Shown here piece after piece: positions 1 through 9,308 of a DNA stretch of 64,000 bases (position 1 is its first letter; every line of letters begins with the position of its first letter). The notes beneath the pieces were generated by a model. That model saw nothing but the letters and a program-made list of their open reading frames with translations. It had not been told where the DNA came from and made no database searches. The translations under genes were made by a program, and so were the position numbers. The stretch is from Afipia sp. P52-10 (GTDB taxonomy: Bacteria > Pseudomonadota > Alphaproteobacteria > Rhizobiales > Xanthobacteraceae): NCBI RefSeq assembly GCF_000516555.1, contig NZ_AZSJ01000003.1, positions 2,041,302 through 2,105,301 of the forward strand, given 5' to 3'.

Positions 1-488
1 ACGTCTATCTTCCGCTCCGCCTGCAACGGCACGGCCGCGACAGCATCCGCGACCGCGTCGATGCAGCCCTGGCCTCGGTCGGGCTTGCGGATTTTGCCAA
101 GGCTTATCCACGCGAACTGTCCGGCGGCATGAAGATGCGCGTCTCGTTGGCGCGTGCGCTGGTCACCGATCCGGACATTCTGTTGATGGATGAGCCGTTC
201 GCGGCGCTCGACGAGATCACGCGGTTTCGCCTCAACAACGACCTGCTCGATCTCTGGCAACGGTCGCGCCGGACGATCGTCTTCGTCACGCATTCGGTGT
301 TCGAGTCGGTGTATCTGTCGCAGCGCGTCGTGGTGATGACGTCCAGGCCCGGACGCGTCAGTGAAGCGTTCGGCATCGGCACGAGCGAACCGCGCGGCGA
401 GACGTTCCGGACCTCGGCCGATTACGTCGGCTATTGCCGCGATGTGTCGCAGGCGCTGGCGCGGGCCAGCGACACGAAGGCCGCATGA
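1..488 (+). CDS. ABC transporter ATP-binding protein, NitT/TauT (SsuB/TauB) type, 5' end outside window
   Basis: Partial gene: the reading frame is open from base 3 and the start lies upstream of the window. About 161 residues of the C-terminal half are visible. The ABC signature (LSGGMKMRVSLARAL, bases 117-161), the Walker B stretch ending DEP (ILLMDEPFAALDE) and the switch histidine (FVTHS) are intact, so it should be an active ATPase. The AALDEITR and THSVFESVYLSQR wording matches importers of nitrate, taurine, sulfonates or pyrimidine precursors. The stop codon overlaps the ATGATG start of the permease, so the two genes are translationally coupled. The substrate cannot be read from this fragment, and the binding protein is not in the window. 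Confidence 0.9.
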   Translation, partial: VYLPLRLQRHGRDSIRDRVDAALASVGLADFAKAYPRELSGGMKMRVSLARALVTDPDILLMDEPFAALDEITRFRLNNDLLDLWQRSRRTIVFVTHSVFESVYLSQRVVVMTSRPGRVSEAFGIGTSEPRGETFRTSADYVGYCRDVSQALARASDTKAA

Positions 489-1309
489 TGGCAGACGATG
501 TCCGGTCGGCATCTTCGGGAGAGGGCACTGCGGGGATGATCCTGCGATACGCGCTGCCGCTCGGCACGTTCGCGATCGGCCTTCTGGCCTGGGACCTGGT
601 CGTCCGTCTCAATGACATTCCGCCCTATGTGCTGCCGTCGCCGGGGCTGGTGTTTAGCACGCTGGTCCGGGATTGGCCGATCCTGTCGCAGTCGTTGCTG
701 GTGACGCTGCTGACGACGTTCGAGGGATTTGCCGCGGCGGCTGTCGGCGGCATTGCGCTGGCCTTCCTGTTCAACCGGTCACGCCTGCTCGAATACTCGC
801 TGTATCCCTATGCCGTGATCCTGCAGGTCACGCCGGTCGTCGCCATCGCTCCGTTGCTGCTGATCTATCTGCCGCAGCAGGCGGCCGTCGTGGCCTGTGC
901 CTGGATCGTGGCGTTCTTCCCGGTGCTGGCGAACACCACGCTCGGCCTGAACTCGGTCGATCGGAACCTGAAGGAGCTGTTTGCTCTCTATGGCGCCTCG
1001 GGCGAACAGACCTTGTGGCATCTGAAACTGCCCTCGGCATTGCCGCACATTCTCGGTGGCCTGCGGATCGCTGGCGGCCTGTCGCTGATCGGCGCGGTGG
1101 TGGCGGAGATCGCCGCCGGCTCGGCGGGCGCCGGTTCCGGACTGGCGTACCGGATCGCGGAATCCGGCTACCGCCTCAACATTCCCCGAATGTTCGCGGC
1201 GCTGGTGTTGCTCTCCGTCACCGGCATTGTCATCTTCATGACCCTGTCGCTGATATCGCATCTTGTGCTACGTCGCTGGCATGAAAGCGCGCTTGGAAAG
1301 GAAAGCTGA
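485..1309 (+). CDS. ABC transporter permease, NitT/TauT (SsuC/TauC) type
   Basis: 274-residue inner-membrane permease with about six hydrophobic segments. It begins with a cytoplasmic stretch (MMADDVRSASSGEG) and a first membrane span around residues 19-36. The EAA-like loop GASGEQTLWHLKLPSALPHI that docks on the ATPase is visible at about residues 180-200, followed by GGLRIAGGLSLIGAVVAE. This is the BPD-transport component of a NitT/TauT importer. I chose the start at 485 because ATGATG overlaps the ATPase stop; an ATG three bases later is equally possible. The stop overlaps the next gene (ATGA), so ATPase, permease and dehydrogenase appear to be one operon. Confidence 0.92.
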   Translation: MMADDVRSASSGEGTAGMILRYALPLGTFAIGLLAWDLVVRLNDIPPYVLPSPGLVFSTLVRDWPILSQSLLVTLLTTFEGFAAAAVGGIALAFLFNRSRLLEYSLYPYAVILQVTPVVAIAPLLLIYLPQQAAVVACAWIVAFFPVLANTTLGLNSVDRNLKELFALYGASGEQTLWHLKLPSALPHILGGLRIAGGLSLIGAVVAEIAAGSAGAGSGLAYRIAESGYRLNIPRMFAALVLLSVTGIVIFMTLSLISHLVLRRWHESALGKES

Positions 1310-2292
1310 TGGCCGCCACTGGATCGACCGAAAAGCCCGACGTGCTGGTGTTCGGCCCGCCGAAGCTGACCATCACCAAGGCGCTCGGTGACGGCTTCGT
1401 CCAGCACACCTTCGAGAACCAGCGCGACCTCGGCCGGATCGCGCCGGCGATGGCGGAACGTATTCGCGGCATCGCGGTCACCGAGCTGATCCGCGTCGAT
1501 CAGGCGATGCTGTCGAAATTCCCGAAGCTCGAGATCGTCTCGACCTTCGGCGTTGGTTACGACCATATCGATGTCGGGTATGCACGCGACCACAAGATCG
1601 TCGTCACCCATACGCCTGACGTTCTGACCGAGGAAACCGCCGATGCCGCGCTCGGCCTGCTGATCTGTACGGTGCGTGAATACGTCAAGGCGGATCGCTA
1701 TGTCCGGTCCGGCCTGTGGACGAACCAGCCCTATCCGCTTACGGTCGGCTCGATGCGCGACCGCACCGTCGGTCTGGTCGGCATGGGCCGCATCGGCAAA
1801 GCGATCGCCCGCCGGCTGGAGGCGATGAAGATCCCGGTCGTCTACCACGCCCGCCGCGCCGATCCGAACGTGTTGCATCGCCATTATCCGAAGTTGCTCG
1901 ACATGGCCAAGGCGGTGGATACGCTGGTGGTGATGACGCCGGGCGGTTCGGCCACCAGCAAGCTCGTCAATGCGGACGTCATCAATGCGCTCGGGCCGAA
2001 CGGCGTGATCGTCAACCTGTCACGCGGCAGCGTCGTTGATGAGGAGGCGCTGATCGAGGCGCTGAAGTCCGGCAGCATCCTGGCGGCGGGCCTCGACGTC
2101 TATGCCAACGAGCCGGTGGTGCCGGAAGCGCTGAAGGCACTCTCTAACGTCGTCCTGCTGCCGCATATCGCATCCGCATCGGTGCTGACGCGCGGGGCGA
2201 TGGATCAGCTCGTGGTCGAGAACATCAAGGATTGGTTCGCCGGCAAGATACCGCCGACGCCGGTTCCGGAAACACCCGTGAAAGGCCGCTGA
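1309..2292 (+). CDS. D-isomer-specific 2-hydroxyacid dehydrogenase (glyoxylate/hydroxypyruvate reductase-like)
   Basis: 327 residues, full length for the family. The NAD(P)-binding motif GMGRIGKAIARRLEAM lies at about residues 160-175. The catalytic triad is visible: Arg in NLSRGSVVDEEAL, Glu in DVYANEPVVPEAL, and His in LLPHIASAS. The enzyme should reduce a 2-keto acid such as glyoxylate or hydroxypyruvate, or run in reverse; the exact substrate cannot be read. The ATG overlaps the permease TGA, which suggests that the imported compound or a derivative is a 2-hydroxy or 2-keto acid. That link is inferred only from the operon. Confidence 0.9.
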   Translation: MAATGSTEKPDVLVFGPPKLTITKALGDGFVQHTFENQRDLGRIAPAMAERIRGIAVTELIRVDQAMLSKFPKLEIVSTFGVGYDHIDVGYARDHKIVVTHTPDVLTEETADAALGLLICTVREYVKADRYVRSGLWTNQPYPLTVGSMRDRTVGLVGMGRIGKAIARRLEAMKIPVVYHARRADPNVLHRHYPKLLDMAKAVDTLVVMTPGGSATSKLVNADVINALGPNGVIVNLSRGSVVDEEALIEALKSGSILAAGLDVYANEPVVPEALKALSNVVLLPHIASASVLTRGAMDQLVVENIKDWFAGKIPPTPVPETPVKGR

Positions 2293-2294
2293 GC

Positions 2295-3023
2295 ATGGGC
2301 CGCCGCAGTCCGTTCTTATCTCTTCGATGGATCGGGGTAGCGGCGGCTATATGGACGATTGCGGGAAACACGCTGTTTTCCGATTGCGCGTCGGCGCAGA
2401 ATGCGACGGAGCTCGCCAAAGAGATGGTCGGGCAGTGGGAGCTGTCGACGGCGGGCCGCGACCGCACCTGCGTCGTTACCATGAAGGGCGACGCCGCGCC
2501 GCTCGGCAAGAAGCTCGAGCTTGAGAAGGCGTGTGCCGACTCGCTGCCGTTCACCAAAGATATCGTCGCCTGGAGCATCAAGGGACTCGACATCGTTCGC
2601 CTGCAGGACGGCAAGGGCGAGCCGGTGATCGACTTCACCGAAGTCGAGAGCGGCATCTTCGAAGGCCTGCGCTCCGGCGAAGGCGTGTACATCCTGCAGA
2701 ACCTGGCGGCGGCCCGCGAGCTCACCCGTTCGACCGATCAGATGATCGGCGACTGGTCCGTGGTGCGCGGCAACGGGCGTGCGATCTGCTCGCTGACGCT
2801 GACCAACAACGATGCCGGCAATGACAACTTTCAGCTGTTCGTGAAGCCGCGCTGCGATGCGCTGATCACAGGCTTCGCGCCGACGGCTTGGCGGATGGAA
2901 CGTGGCGAACTGCTGATGGTCTCGGCCAAGGGCGAGACATGGCGCTTCGAGGCTGACGACAACGCGCAGTGGGAACGGGTGCCGCGCTCGGCCGCCGATC
3001 CGGTCCTGCTGGTGCGCCAGTAA
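2295..3023 (+). CDS. secreted protein with Inh/AprI-like (metalloprotease inhibitor) domain
   Basis: 242 residues with an N-terminal signal sequence (about residues 12-35, cleavage likely after CASAQ). The mature part contains two similar modules. Each has a MVGQWELS or MIGDWSVV start and a C-V/S-LTL strand, resembling the eight-stranded Inh/AprI beta barrel that inhibits secreted metalloproteases. The two-module layout (about residues 45-140 and 155-235) is read from those repeated phrases. It starts 2 bases after the dehydrogenase stop, so it is probably cotranscribed. The family call rests on motif resemblance and the inhibitor role is unproven. Confidence 0.65.
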   Translation: MGRRSPFLSLRWIGVAAAIWTIAGNTLFSDCASAQNATELAKEMVGQWELSTAGRDRTCVVTMKGDAAPLGKKLELEKACADSLPFTKDIVAWSIKGLDIVRLQDGKGEPVIDFTEVESGIFEGLRSGEGVYILQNLAAARELTRSTDQMIGDWSVVRGNGRAICSLTLTNNDAGNDNFQLFVKPRCDALITGFAPTAWRMERGELLMVSAKGETWRFEADDNAQWERVPRSAADPVLLVRQ

Positions 3024-3035
3024 CCTGGGCGAACG

Positions 3036-3749
3036 TCAGATCAGCTTCATCGCCCTGAGGCTGGCATGGCCGTTCTTGCCAACAATAACATGATCGTGGA
3101 TTTCGATGCCGAGCGGCTTGGCGATTTCGACGATCGAGCGCGTCATCTCGATATCGCTGCGCGAGGGTGCCGGATCGCCGGAGGGGTGGTTGTGGACCAG
3201 GATCACGGCCGTCGCCGACAGTTCGAGCGCGCGCTTGACCACCTCGCGCGGGTAGACGGGGGTGTGATCGACCGTCCCGGTCTGCTGCACCTCGTCGGCG
3301 ATCAGTTGGTTGCGCTTGTCGAGAAACAGGATGCGGAATTGCTCGACGTCGGCAAAGGCCATCGCCGTCCGGCAGTAGTCGATCACTGCGGCCCAGGACG
3401 CGAGCGTGACGCGATTTTTGATCGCGCCCTTGGCAATGCGGTGCGCGGACGCGGCAATCAGCTTCAGTTCGGTGATGGCCGCCTCGCCGAGGCCGGAGAT
3501 TTGCGCAAGCCGCGCCTCCGGCGCGTTCACGGCTTCGGCGAACGAGCCGAACGTCGTCACCAGCGTCTTGGCGAGCGGCTTCACGTCGCGCCGCGGAAGC
3601 GCCCGAAACAGCACCATCTCCAGCAGCTCGTAGTCGCTCAGCGCGTCGGCGCCTGCGTCGCGGAAGCGGGCGCGCAGCCGTTCACGATGGCCATGATAGT
3701 GCGGCATATCGGCGGTTGCGACGGTGGAGGCCTTAGAGTCCGGGGGCAT
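3036..3749 (-). CDS. radC: RadC/JAB1-MPN family protein
   Basis: 237 residues. An N-terminal helix-hairpin-helix-like part ([20 protein letters not shown]) is followed by the JAMM/MPN+ domain. The metal ligands are visible in the C-terminal half as [17 protein letters not shown], with the upstream Glu region [16 protein letters not shown]. RadC proteins are widely conserved, were originally linked to DNA repair, and lack a settled biochemical role. I took the ATG at 3749; [15 protein letters not shown] downstream is the first strongly family-like stretch, so a shorter start is possible. It is convergent with the Inh-like gene on its left. Confidence 0.92.
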   Translation of the reverse strand: MPPDSKASTVATADMPHYHGHRERLRARFRDAGADALSDYELLEMVLFRALPRRDVKPLAKTLVTTFGSFAEAVNAPEARLAQISGLGEAAITELKLIAASAHRIAKGAIKNRVTLASWAAVIDYCRTAMAFADVEQFRILFLDKRNQLIADEVQQTGTVDHTPVYPREVVKRALELSATAVILVHNHPSGDPAPSRSDIEMTRSIVEIAKPLGIEIHDHVIVGKNGHASLRAMKLI

Positions 3750-3821
3750 TGGTGTCCGGGGGCGTGCTGCCCGAAGCTGTTCGGATCGTCCACCGAGCAT
3801 GCCGCAGTGGCGGAGATTTGC

Positions 3822-3866
3822 AATCGCCAAGACGCAAATCGCCAAGACGCAAATCACCAAGACGCA
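3822..3866. repeat. three tandem copies of a 15-bp unit
   Basis: The unit AATCGCCAAGACGCA occurs at 3822-3836 and 3837-3851, with a one-base variant (AATCACC...) at 3852-3866. It lies in the gap between radC and the upstream HTH regulator gene, outside both coding regions as annotated. Because the unit is a multiple of three it keeps reading frame open. No function is evident; slipped-strand variation is possible. Confidence 0.9.
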
Positions 3867-3885
3867 AGCGTCCGCTCGTCGGCGC

Positions 3886-4599
3886 CTAAGCCTGCGGGGC
3901 GGCTTTCGGCTTGATCCGGTAGGCACAGCGGCGCGCGCCGGCAAGAATGTGCTCGATGCGTTCGACCTCCACATCCGGCCCGAGCACGTCCTGAAACACC
4001 GCAAGCTCGGAGCGGCAGAAGCCCTGGCAGGTGGCTGCTGCGGCGCAGATCGGACAATGGTTCTCGAGCAGCAGCAGCGTGTCGTCCTGCTCGCGCCACT
4101 CCGCCATGTAGCCCTCGCGCGAGCGGATGCCGGCAAGCCGCTTCACCCGCTCGCGGATGTCGTCGGCGCCGCTCAGCTCCTGCTGATAGGCTTTCAGCAT
4201 GTCATCTTCGCGCATGTCGATCAGCCGGTCGAGCGCGTAGGCCCCGAACGTCTCGCGCACCGCGCGCAGCAACTGCAGCGTCAGTTCGGCGTGGGTGTCG
4301 GGAAAGCGGCCATGGCCCGTCTCGGTCAGTTGCCACACCTGGGTCGGGCGGCCGACACCGCGCGCCTCGGTTCGGGCGGCGACCAGGCCTTCGGCCGCGA
4401 GCCGGGTGAGCTGCTGGCGCGCATTCTCGCCGGTCGTCCCCAAGGTCCGGCCGAGGTCGGCGGCGGTTTGCGGCCCGCGCGATTTCAGCAGCACGAGCAG
4501 GCGGTCGGCCACCGGGCGCGGCAGCCACTCGGGCTTCTCTGGGTCCTTCTTCTCCCAGCCCTTCTCTTCCAAGCCCTTCTCCATGTCGTGACTTGACAT
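3886..4599 (-). CDS. HTH transcriptional regulator with C-terminal cysteine cluster (SufR/DeoR-like)
   Basis: 237 residues from the ATG at 4599 (a GTG at 4608 and an ATG at 4584 are alternatives; none has a clear Shine-Dalgarno). A winged-helix domain occupies about residues 28-95 ([20 protein letters not shown], then [13 protein letters not shown]). The C-terminal part has the cysteine run [14 protein letters not shown], i.e. C-x2-C-x5-C-x3-C, followed by ELAVFQDVL, as in iron-sulfur or metal-sensing SufR-like repressors. It is transcribed divergently from an MFS transporter, with a perfect palindrome directly upstream of its start. It probably represses itself and/or the transporter in response to metal, redox state or an inducer; this is inference. 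Confidence 0.82.
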   Translation of the reverse strand: MSSHDMEKGLEEKGWEKKDPEKPEWLPRPVADRLLVLLKSRGPQTAADLGRTLGTTGENARQQLTRLAAEGLVAARTEARGVGRPTQVWQLTETGHGRFPDTHAELTLQLLRAVRETFGAYALDRLIDMREDDMLKAYQQELSGADDIRERVKRLAGIRSREGYMAEWREQDDTLLLLENHCPICAAAATCQGFCRSELAVFQDVLGPDVEVERIEHILAGARRCAYRIKPKAAPQA

Positions 4600-4601
4600 A
4601 T

Positions 4602-4614
4602 TTTGCACTGCAAA
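4602..4614. promoter_or_regulatory. 13-bp palindrome, candidate operator of the divergent HTH regulator/MFS pair
   Basis: TTTGCA-C-TGCAAA is a perfect inverted repeat with a one-base centre. It sits immediately upstream of the regulator ATG (4599) and 114 bases upstream of the MFS start. A site here would let the HTH protein shut its own promoter and possibly that of the transporter. Confidence 0.5.
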
Positions 4615-4727
4615 TAAACAAAGCTTCTACTTTGAAAATAACCTGTCGCTCCGGTGAGCGCAAGCCGCTCGCAGGAGGTGCCGATCCCGCCAAGCCCGTC
4701 TTGCGTGTCTCAATAAGGAACTGCCGC

Positions 4728-6164
4728 ATGTCGAACCCGAAACCGGAGCCCGGCTGGGGTGCATTATTGTCCGGGGCCAACGCGGTTCGCTCGCTGGCGC
4801 TGGCCGGTGGCGTCGCCCTGCACGCGATCAACGTCTACATCGCCACCACCATCCTGCCGTCGGTGGTGACGGATATCGGCGGCCTCGACTATTACGCCTG
4901 GAATACGACCCTGTTCGTCGCCGCCTCGATCCTTGGCTCGGCGCTGTCGTCGAAGCTGCTGCTGCATGCTGGCCCGCGCAACGCTTATGCGATCTCCGCC
5001 GTGGCCTTTGCGATCGGAACGGCGATTTGCGGCTTCGCGCCGTCGATGCCGGTGATGCTGGCGGGCCGCTTCGTCCAAGGGTTCGGCGGCGGATTCCTGC
5101 TGTCGCTGTCTTACGCGATGATCCGTCTGGTGTTCGCCGAGGCGTTGTGGTCGCGGGCGATGGCGCTGGTGTCCGGCATGTGGGGCGTGGCGACGCTGGT
5201 CGGTCCCGCGATCGGGGGCGTCTTCGCCGAATTCGGCGTCTGGCGCGCCGCCTTCTGGTCGCTCGTGCCGCTCGCCGTGCTGTTCGGTGTTTTGGCGGCA
5301 ACGGTGCTGCCGCGGCAGATGGGCGACCGCGATGGAGCGGCGGCGCTTCCACTCAGCCAGCTCGTACTGCTGATCGCCGCCGTCCTGGTCGTCTCGATCG
5401 GCAGCGTGTCGGCGAATATCAGCCGCAACTTCGCTGGGGCCGCCGGCGCGCTGACGTTGACCCTGCTGCTGATCGCGGTCGAGCGCCGGGCCACCGATCG
5501 GCTGCTGCCGGACGGCGCGTTTCAGCTCTCGGCGACGCTGGGTTCGCTCTATGCAGTGATGTCGCTGCTCGCCGTCACTGTCACCAGCAGTGAAGTGTTC
5601 GTCCCGCTGTTCCTGCAGGTGCTGCATGCGCAGTCGCCACTCGCGGCCGGGTACCTCGCGGCGCTGATGGCTGCGGGATGGACCGTGGGCTCGATCACGA
5701 GCTCGAGCCTGGGCAGCAAGGGTGTCAGTCGCGCGGTTCTGGTCAGCCCCGTTCTCGGCGTCACCGGCATGTCGATGCTTGCGGTACTGATGCCGGTCCA
5801 AACCGGCGGCGACTGGCTGGTGCTGGCGCTGATCTGCGTCGCGCTGTTCAGCATCGGTTTCGGTGTCGGCCTCGCCTGGCCGCACCTGTTGACCCGTGTG
5901 TTGCAGGTGGCGCCGCGGGACCAGCAGGCGCTCGCCTCCGCGTCGATTACCACGGTGCAGTTGTTTGCCACGGCGCTTGGCGCCGCGCTGGCGGGCATGA
6001 TCGCCAATCTCGCCGGCCTCGCCGAGCCTGGCGGGACCGCCGGCACGGCCAATGCCGCGCGCTGGCTGTTCGCCGCTTTCGCGATCTGTCCGTTGCTGTG
6101 CCTATGGATCATCGCCCGCCGCTCGCCGATGCGTCCGGCAAGGCAGACACAGCCGGCCGAGTGA
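4728..6164 (+). CDS. MFS transporter (multidrug/efflux type)
   Basis: 478-residue integral membrane protein with twelve to fourteen hydrophobic helices. The first half holds the loop-A-like segment SKLLLHAGPRNAYAISAVAFAIG and GRFVQGFGGGFLLSLSYAMIRLVF, followed by GMWGVATLVGPAIGGVFAEFGVWRAAFW, the antiporter motif C region typical of DHA2-like drug exporters. I chose the ATG at 4728 because AAGGAA lies eight bases upstream. It is divergent from the Cys-rich HTH regulator, so efflux of a toxic compound under its control is likely. The substrate is unknown. Confidence 0.88.
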   Translation: MSNPKPEPGWGALLSGANAVRSLALAGGVALHAINVYIATTILPSVVTDIGGLDYYAWNTTLFVAASILGSALSSKLLLHAGPRNAYAISAVAFAIGTAICGFAPSMPVMLAGRFVQGFGGGFLLSLSYAMIRLVFAEALWSRAMALVSGMWGVATLVGPAIGGVFAEFGVWRAAFWSLVPLAVLFGVLAATVLPRQMGDRDGAAALPLSQLVLLIAAVLVVSIGSVSANISRNFAGAAGALTLTLLLIAVERRATDRLLPDGAFQLSATLGSLYAVMSLLAVTVTSSEVFVPLFLQVLHAQSPLAAGYLAALMAAGWTVGSITSSSLGSKGVSRAVLVSPVLGVTGMSMLAVLMPVQTGGDWLVLALICVALFSIGFGVGLAWPHLLTRVLQVAPRDQQALASASITTVQLFATALGAALAGMIANLAGLAEPGGTAGTANAARWLFAAFAICPLLCLWIIARRSPMRPARQTQPAE

Positions 6165-6188
6165 TGGCCGGTCGCGGCGGTGCGGGGA

Positions 6189-7019
6189 TTATCCCGCAGT
6201 GACGTAAGGCGGCTTGTCGCGCTTGCCCGGCGACAGCGTGAAGATCTCGACGCCGGTTTCGGTGACGCCGACGGCGTGCTCGAATTGGGCCGACAGCGAG
6301 CGGTCGCGGGTCACCGCGGTCCAGCCATCGGACAGGATCTTCACATGCGGCTTGCCGAGGTTGATCATCGGCTCGATGGTGAAGAACATGCCGGGCCGCA
6401 GCACGATGCCTTCGCCCGGACGGCCGACATGGATGATGTTCGGCTCATCGTGGAACATGCGCCCGAGCCCGTGACCGCAGAAGTCGCGCACCACGCTCAT
6501 CTGCTGCGGCTCGACGAAGCTTTGGATCGCATGGCCGATGTCGCCGGTGGTCGCGCCGGGCTTCACGGCGGCGATACCGCGCATCATGGCCTCATAGGTG
6601 ACATCGATCAGCCGTTCGGCCTTGCGCGAGATTTCGCCGACCGGATACATCCGGCTGGAGTCGCCATGCCAGCCATCGACGATGAAGGTCACGTCGATGT
6701 TGACGATGTCGCCTTCCTTGAGCGGCCGGTCGCCCGGCATGCCGTGGCAGACCACATGGTTGATCGAGGTGCAGGTGGAATAGCGGTAGCCGCGATACAT
6801 CAGCGTCGCCGGAATGGCGCCGCGGCTGAGGGCGAAGTCGCGGACGACGTCGTCGATGTGCGAGGTCGGAACGCCTGGCTTCACTTCGTCCGCCAGCAAA
6901 TCCAGGCACTCGGCCACCAGCGCGCCGGCCTTGCGCATGCCGGCGAAGGCGGCGGGGCCGTGCAACTTGATCTGGCCGGTCTTGCGGAGGGGCGCCTGGG
7001 CAGCTTCGACGTAGTTCAT
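6189..7019 (-). CDS. map: type I methionine aminopeptidase
   Basis: 276 residues. It removes the initiator methionine from nascent proteins after deformylation. The family metal ligands are present: Asp in NIDVTFIVDGWHGDSSRM, His in FCGHGLGRMFHDEP, and the glutamates in FTIEPMINLG and FEHAVGVTETGVEI. The substrate histidine is in NHVVCHGMPGDR. The start MNYVEAAQAPLRKTG matches alphaproteobacterial Map. It is convergent with the MFS gene and lies about 180 bases downstream of sfsA on the same strand. Confidence 0.97.
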   Translation of the reverse strand: MNYVEAAQAPLRKTGQIKLHGPAAFAGMRKAGALVAECLDLLADEVKPGVPTSHIDDVVRDFALSRGAIPATLMYRGYRYSTCTSINHVVCHGMPGDRPLKEGDIVNIDVTFIVDGWHGDSSRMYPVGEISRKAERLIDVTYEAMMRGIAAVKPGATTGDIGHAIQSFVEPQQMSVVRDFCGHGLGRMFHDEPNIIHVGRPGEGIVLRPGMFFTIEPMINLGKPHVKILSDGWTAVTRDRSLSAQFEHAVGVTETGVEIFTLSPGKRDKPPYVTAG

Positions 7020-7200
7020 AGGGCGATGAGATTCTGCGATGTAAGGGGGCGCCGGTGATCGTGCGCGATGCCCTTCAATGTAAACGCTGAATGTCGCGGC
7101 GCAAGCGCGTTCAGGAGGTGGCAGCCATTGCCCCTTAGCAGCCTGTTTCACGCAATCCGTTGACCAGGTTGATATTTTCGTGGTCGCCAGTTCCCCGAGA

Positions 7201-7935
7201 TCAGGTTCCGCCACCAGGTGGCGGTTCGGCGATGGGGACGGCGCGACTCAGAACGATGCCGTCCCGGCGCACCAGGCACGTGTAGGCCAAGGCCTCGACC
7301 CCGGCCGCGCGGGCACGATCAAAAGCCAGGCCGTAGACGGGATCAATGTCCCGGGCGAGCGCGAAACGGTCCGCGGAGCCGATCTGGATCAGGAACAGCA
7401 TCACGGCGCGGGCGCCAGCAGCGACCATCGCCGACAGCTCGTCGAGATGGCGCGCGCCGCGGGCGGTGACGCTGTCGGGGAATTCCGCAAGGCCCGGCTG
7501 GCGCATCAGGTGCACGTTCTTGACCTCGAGATAGCAGGGCGGCAGGCCGTCCGCTTCGAGCAGGAAATCGACCCGCGACGCCTTGCCGTACTTCACCTCG
7601 CGGCAGATCGTCGAATAGGCGGCAAGCTCCGGAATCGCGCGGGCCGCCAGCGCCTCGGCGACGATCGTGTTCGGATGGCCGGTGTTGATGCCGACGAATT
7701 CGCTGCCGGTGCCGAAATCGGCCTCCACCAGCTCCCAGGACAACGGCAGCTTGCGCTTGGCATTGGGTGAGCGCGACAGCAGAACGCGGGCGCCGGGCGT
7801 TTGCAGCCCGATCATGGCGCCGGGATTGGCGACATGCACGGTGACGATGCTGCCGTCGGCAAGTCGGACGTCGGCGAGGAAGCGCTTGTAGCGCTTCAGC
7901 AGCGTCGCCGGAATCAAGTCTCCTGCAAACTGCAT
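7201..7935 (-). CDS. sfsA: SfsA family protein (DNA/RNA nuclease-like sugar fermentation stimulation protein)
   Basis: 244 residues, the usual SfsA length. Recognised by the N-terminal OB-like segment ([17 protein letters not shown]), [23 protein letters not shown], and the nuclease-like core [24 protein letters not shown] followed by [16 protein letters not shown]. The E-V-K triad of a restriction-endonuclease-like fold is visible. The cellular role is not settled. It is on the same strand as map and the MscS gene. Confidence 0.93.
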   Translation of the reverse strand: MQFAGDLIPATLLKRYKRFLADVRLADGSIVTVHVANPGAMIGLQTPGARVLLSRSPNAKRKLPLSWELVEADFGTGSEFVGINTGHPNTIVAEALAARAIPELAAYSTICREVKYGKASRVDFLLEADGLPPCYLEVKNVHLMRQPGLAEFPDSVTARGARHLDELSAMVAAGARAVMLFLIQIGSADRFALARDIDPVYGLAFDRARAAGVEALAYTCLVRRDGIVLSRAVPIAEPPPGGGT

Positions 7936-7985
7936 GGTCTATCGGGAAGGCGTGATCGGATCGAACGGCATGGCGGGCCGGCAGG

Positions 7986-9308
7986 TTAGCGCAGATGCGC
8001 TTCGATCGCCGAATCCGGAGCGGCGGGCGGCGCGTCGTCGATGCGCATGTCGCGGATCGGATAGCTGCTGTCGGAGCCCTCGATCTTGAAAGCATCCCAC
8101 AGCCCGAGCATCACCTGGCTGCGGACATTGCCGATGCCCTTGTCCGGATCGGTGATCCAGAACGACAGCGAGAACTTCATCGCCTGGTCGGCGAATTCGA
8201 CGATGCTGCAGGACGGCGGCTTGACCTTGGCGACGCGCGGCGTCGCCTTGGCGATCTCGATGGCGATCTCGCAGACCCGGCGCGGGTTGGCGTCGTAGCT
8301 GGTGGCGAATGCGACATCGACGCGGGTGTTGGTGTCGTAATAGGTCCAGTTCACCACCCGCTCGGTGACGAGCTTCTCGTTCGGAATCAGGAATTCGCGG
8401 CCGTCATTGGCGGAGACCGAAATGTAGCGGGTGTTCATGGCCCGCACCTGGCCGTGGCTGTCGCCGATGGTGACGAGATCGCCGGGCTTGACCGACTTGT
8501 CGGCGAGCAGGATGACGCCGGAGACGAAGTTGCCGACGATCTTCTGCAGGCCGAAACCGATGCCGACGCCGACGGCGCCGGAGAAGATCGCCAGCGCCGA
8601 CAGGTCGACGCCCGCGGCCGCCAGCACCACCACCACCGCGAAGGAGATCAGCAGAATGCGCGCGAGCTTGCTGATCAGCACCCGGACCGAGGGCGTCAGG
8701 TCGTGCAGGGTGGCGATCCAGGCATCGATGATGTTGCCGGCGACGTTCGCGAGCCAGAGCGCGAGCGCCAGCAGCACCGAGACCTTGATCGCCAGCAGCG
8801 GCGTCAGGCGGAGCCCGCCGACCATCAGCTCGACCGAGTCCAGTGCGGCGACGGTTTGGTCGAGCAGGCCGACGATGCTCAGCGCGGCCACGAACCAGGC
8901 GGACAGCGAGACGAGGCGGACCGCGGTCTCGTTGCGGATCAGGCTGGTGGCGAGGCGGATCAGCAGCCAGGCGACGGCCAGCTTGGCGGCGATGGCGAGC
9001 AGGTAGCTGCGGCTCGGCCAGGTGGACGCCACCATGACGATGCGTGCGACCATCATCAGGATCGCGAAGGCGGCGATGGCGGCGTTGCCGATCAGCACCC
9101 GCATCATCATGCGGAACGGGGCGAGCCAGCCCATGGCGACCGACGTCACGTCGACCTTCGATCGCACCCACAAGGCTGCAAGATGGGCGATGCCGGCGCC
9201 AGCCAGGATCATGCCGATCTGGAAATAGAACCAGGGCGAGGTGACCTCGGCGCCGATCGACCGCAACAGGTTTTGCAGAAATTCATAGATGTCGTCGATT
9301 CCGGGCAT
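7986..9308 (-). CDS. mechanosensitive ion channel, MscS family
   Basis: 440 residues with about five predicted transmembrane helices before the conserved pore region. The MscS signature is clear: the Gly/Ala-rich pore helix (ALAIFSGAVGVGIGFGLQKIVGNFVSGVILLAD) and the beta domain (VKPGDLVTIGDSHGQVRAMNTRYISV), followed by NDGREFLIPNEKLV. It should open under membrane tension to release solutes on osmotic downshock. The long N-terminal membrane part makes it a medium-sized YbdG/YnaI-like homologue rather than a minimal MscS. It is 50 bases upstream of sfsA on the same strand. Confidence 0.93.
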   Translation of the reverse strand: MPGIDDIYEFLQNLLRSIGAEVTSPWFYFQIGMILAGAGIAHLAALWVRSKVDVTSVAMGWLAPFRMMMRVLIGNAAIAAFAILMMVARIVMVASTWPSRSYLLAIAAKLAVAWLLIRLATSLIRNETAVRLVSLSAWFVAALSIVGLLDQTVAALDSVELMVGGLRLTPLLAIKVSVLLALALWLANVAGNIIDAWIATLHDLTPSVRVLISKLARILLISFAVVVVLAAAGVDLSALAIFSGAVGVGIGFGLQKIVGNFVSGVILLADKSVKPGDLVTIGDSHGQVRAMNTRYISVSANDGREFLIPNEKLVTERVVNWTYYDTNTRVDVAFATSYDANPRRVCEIAIEIAKATPRVAKVKPPSCSIVEFADQAMKFSLSFWITDPDKGIGNVRSQVMLGLWDAFKIEGSDSSYPIRDMRIDDAPPAAPDSAIEAHLR

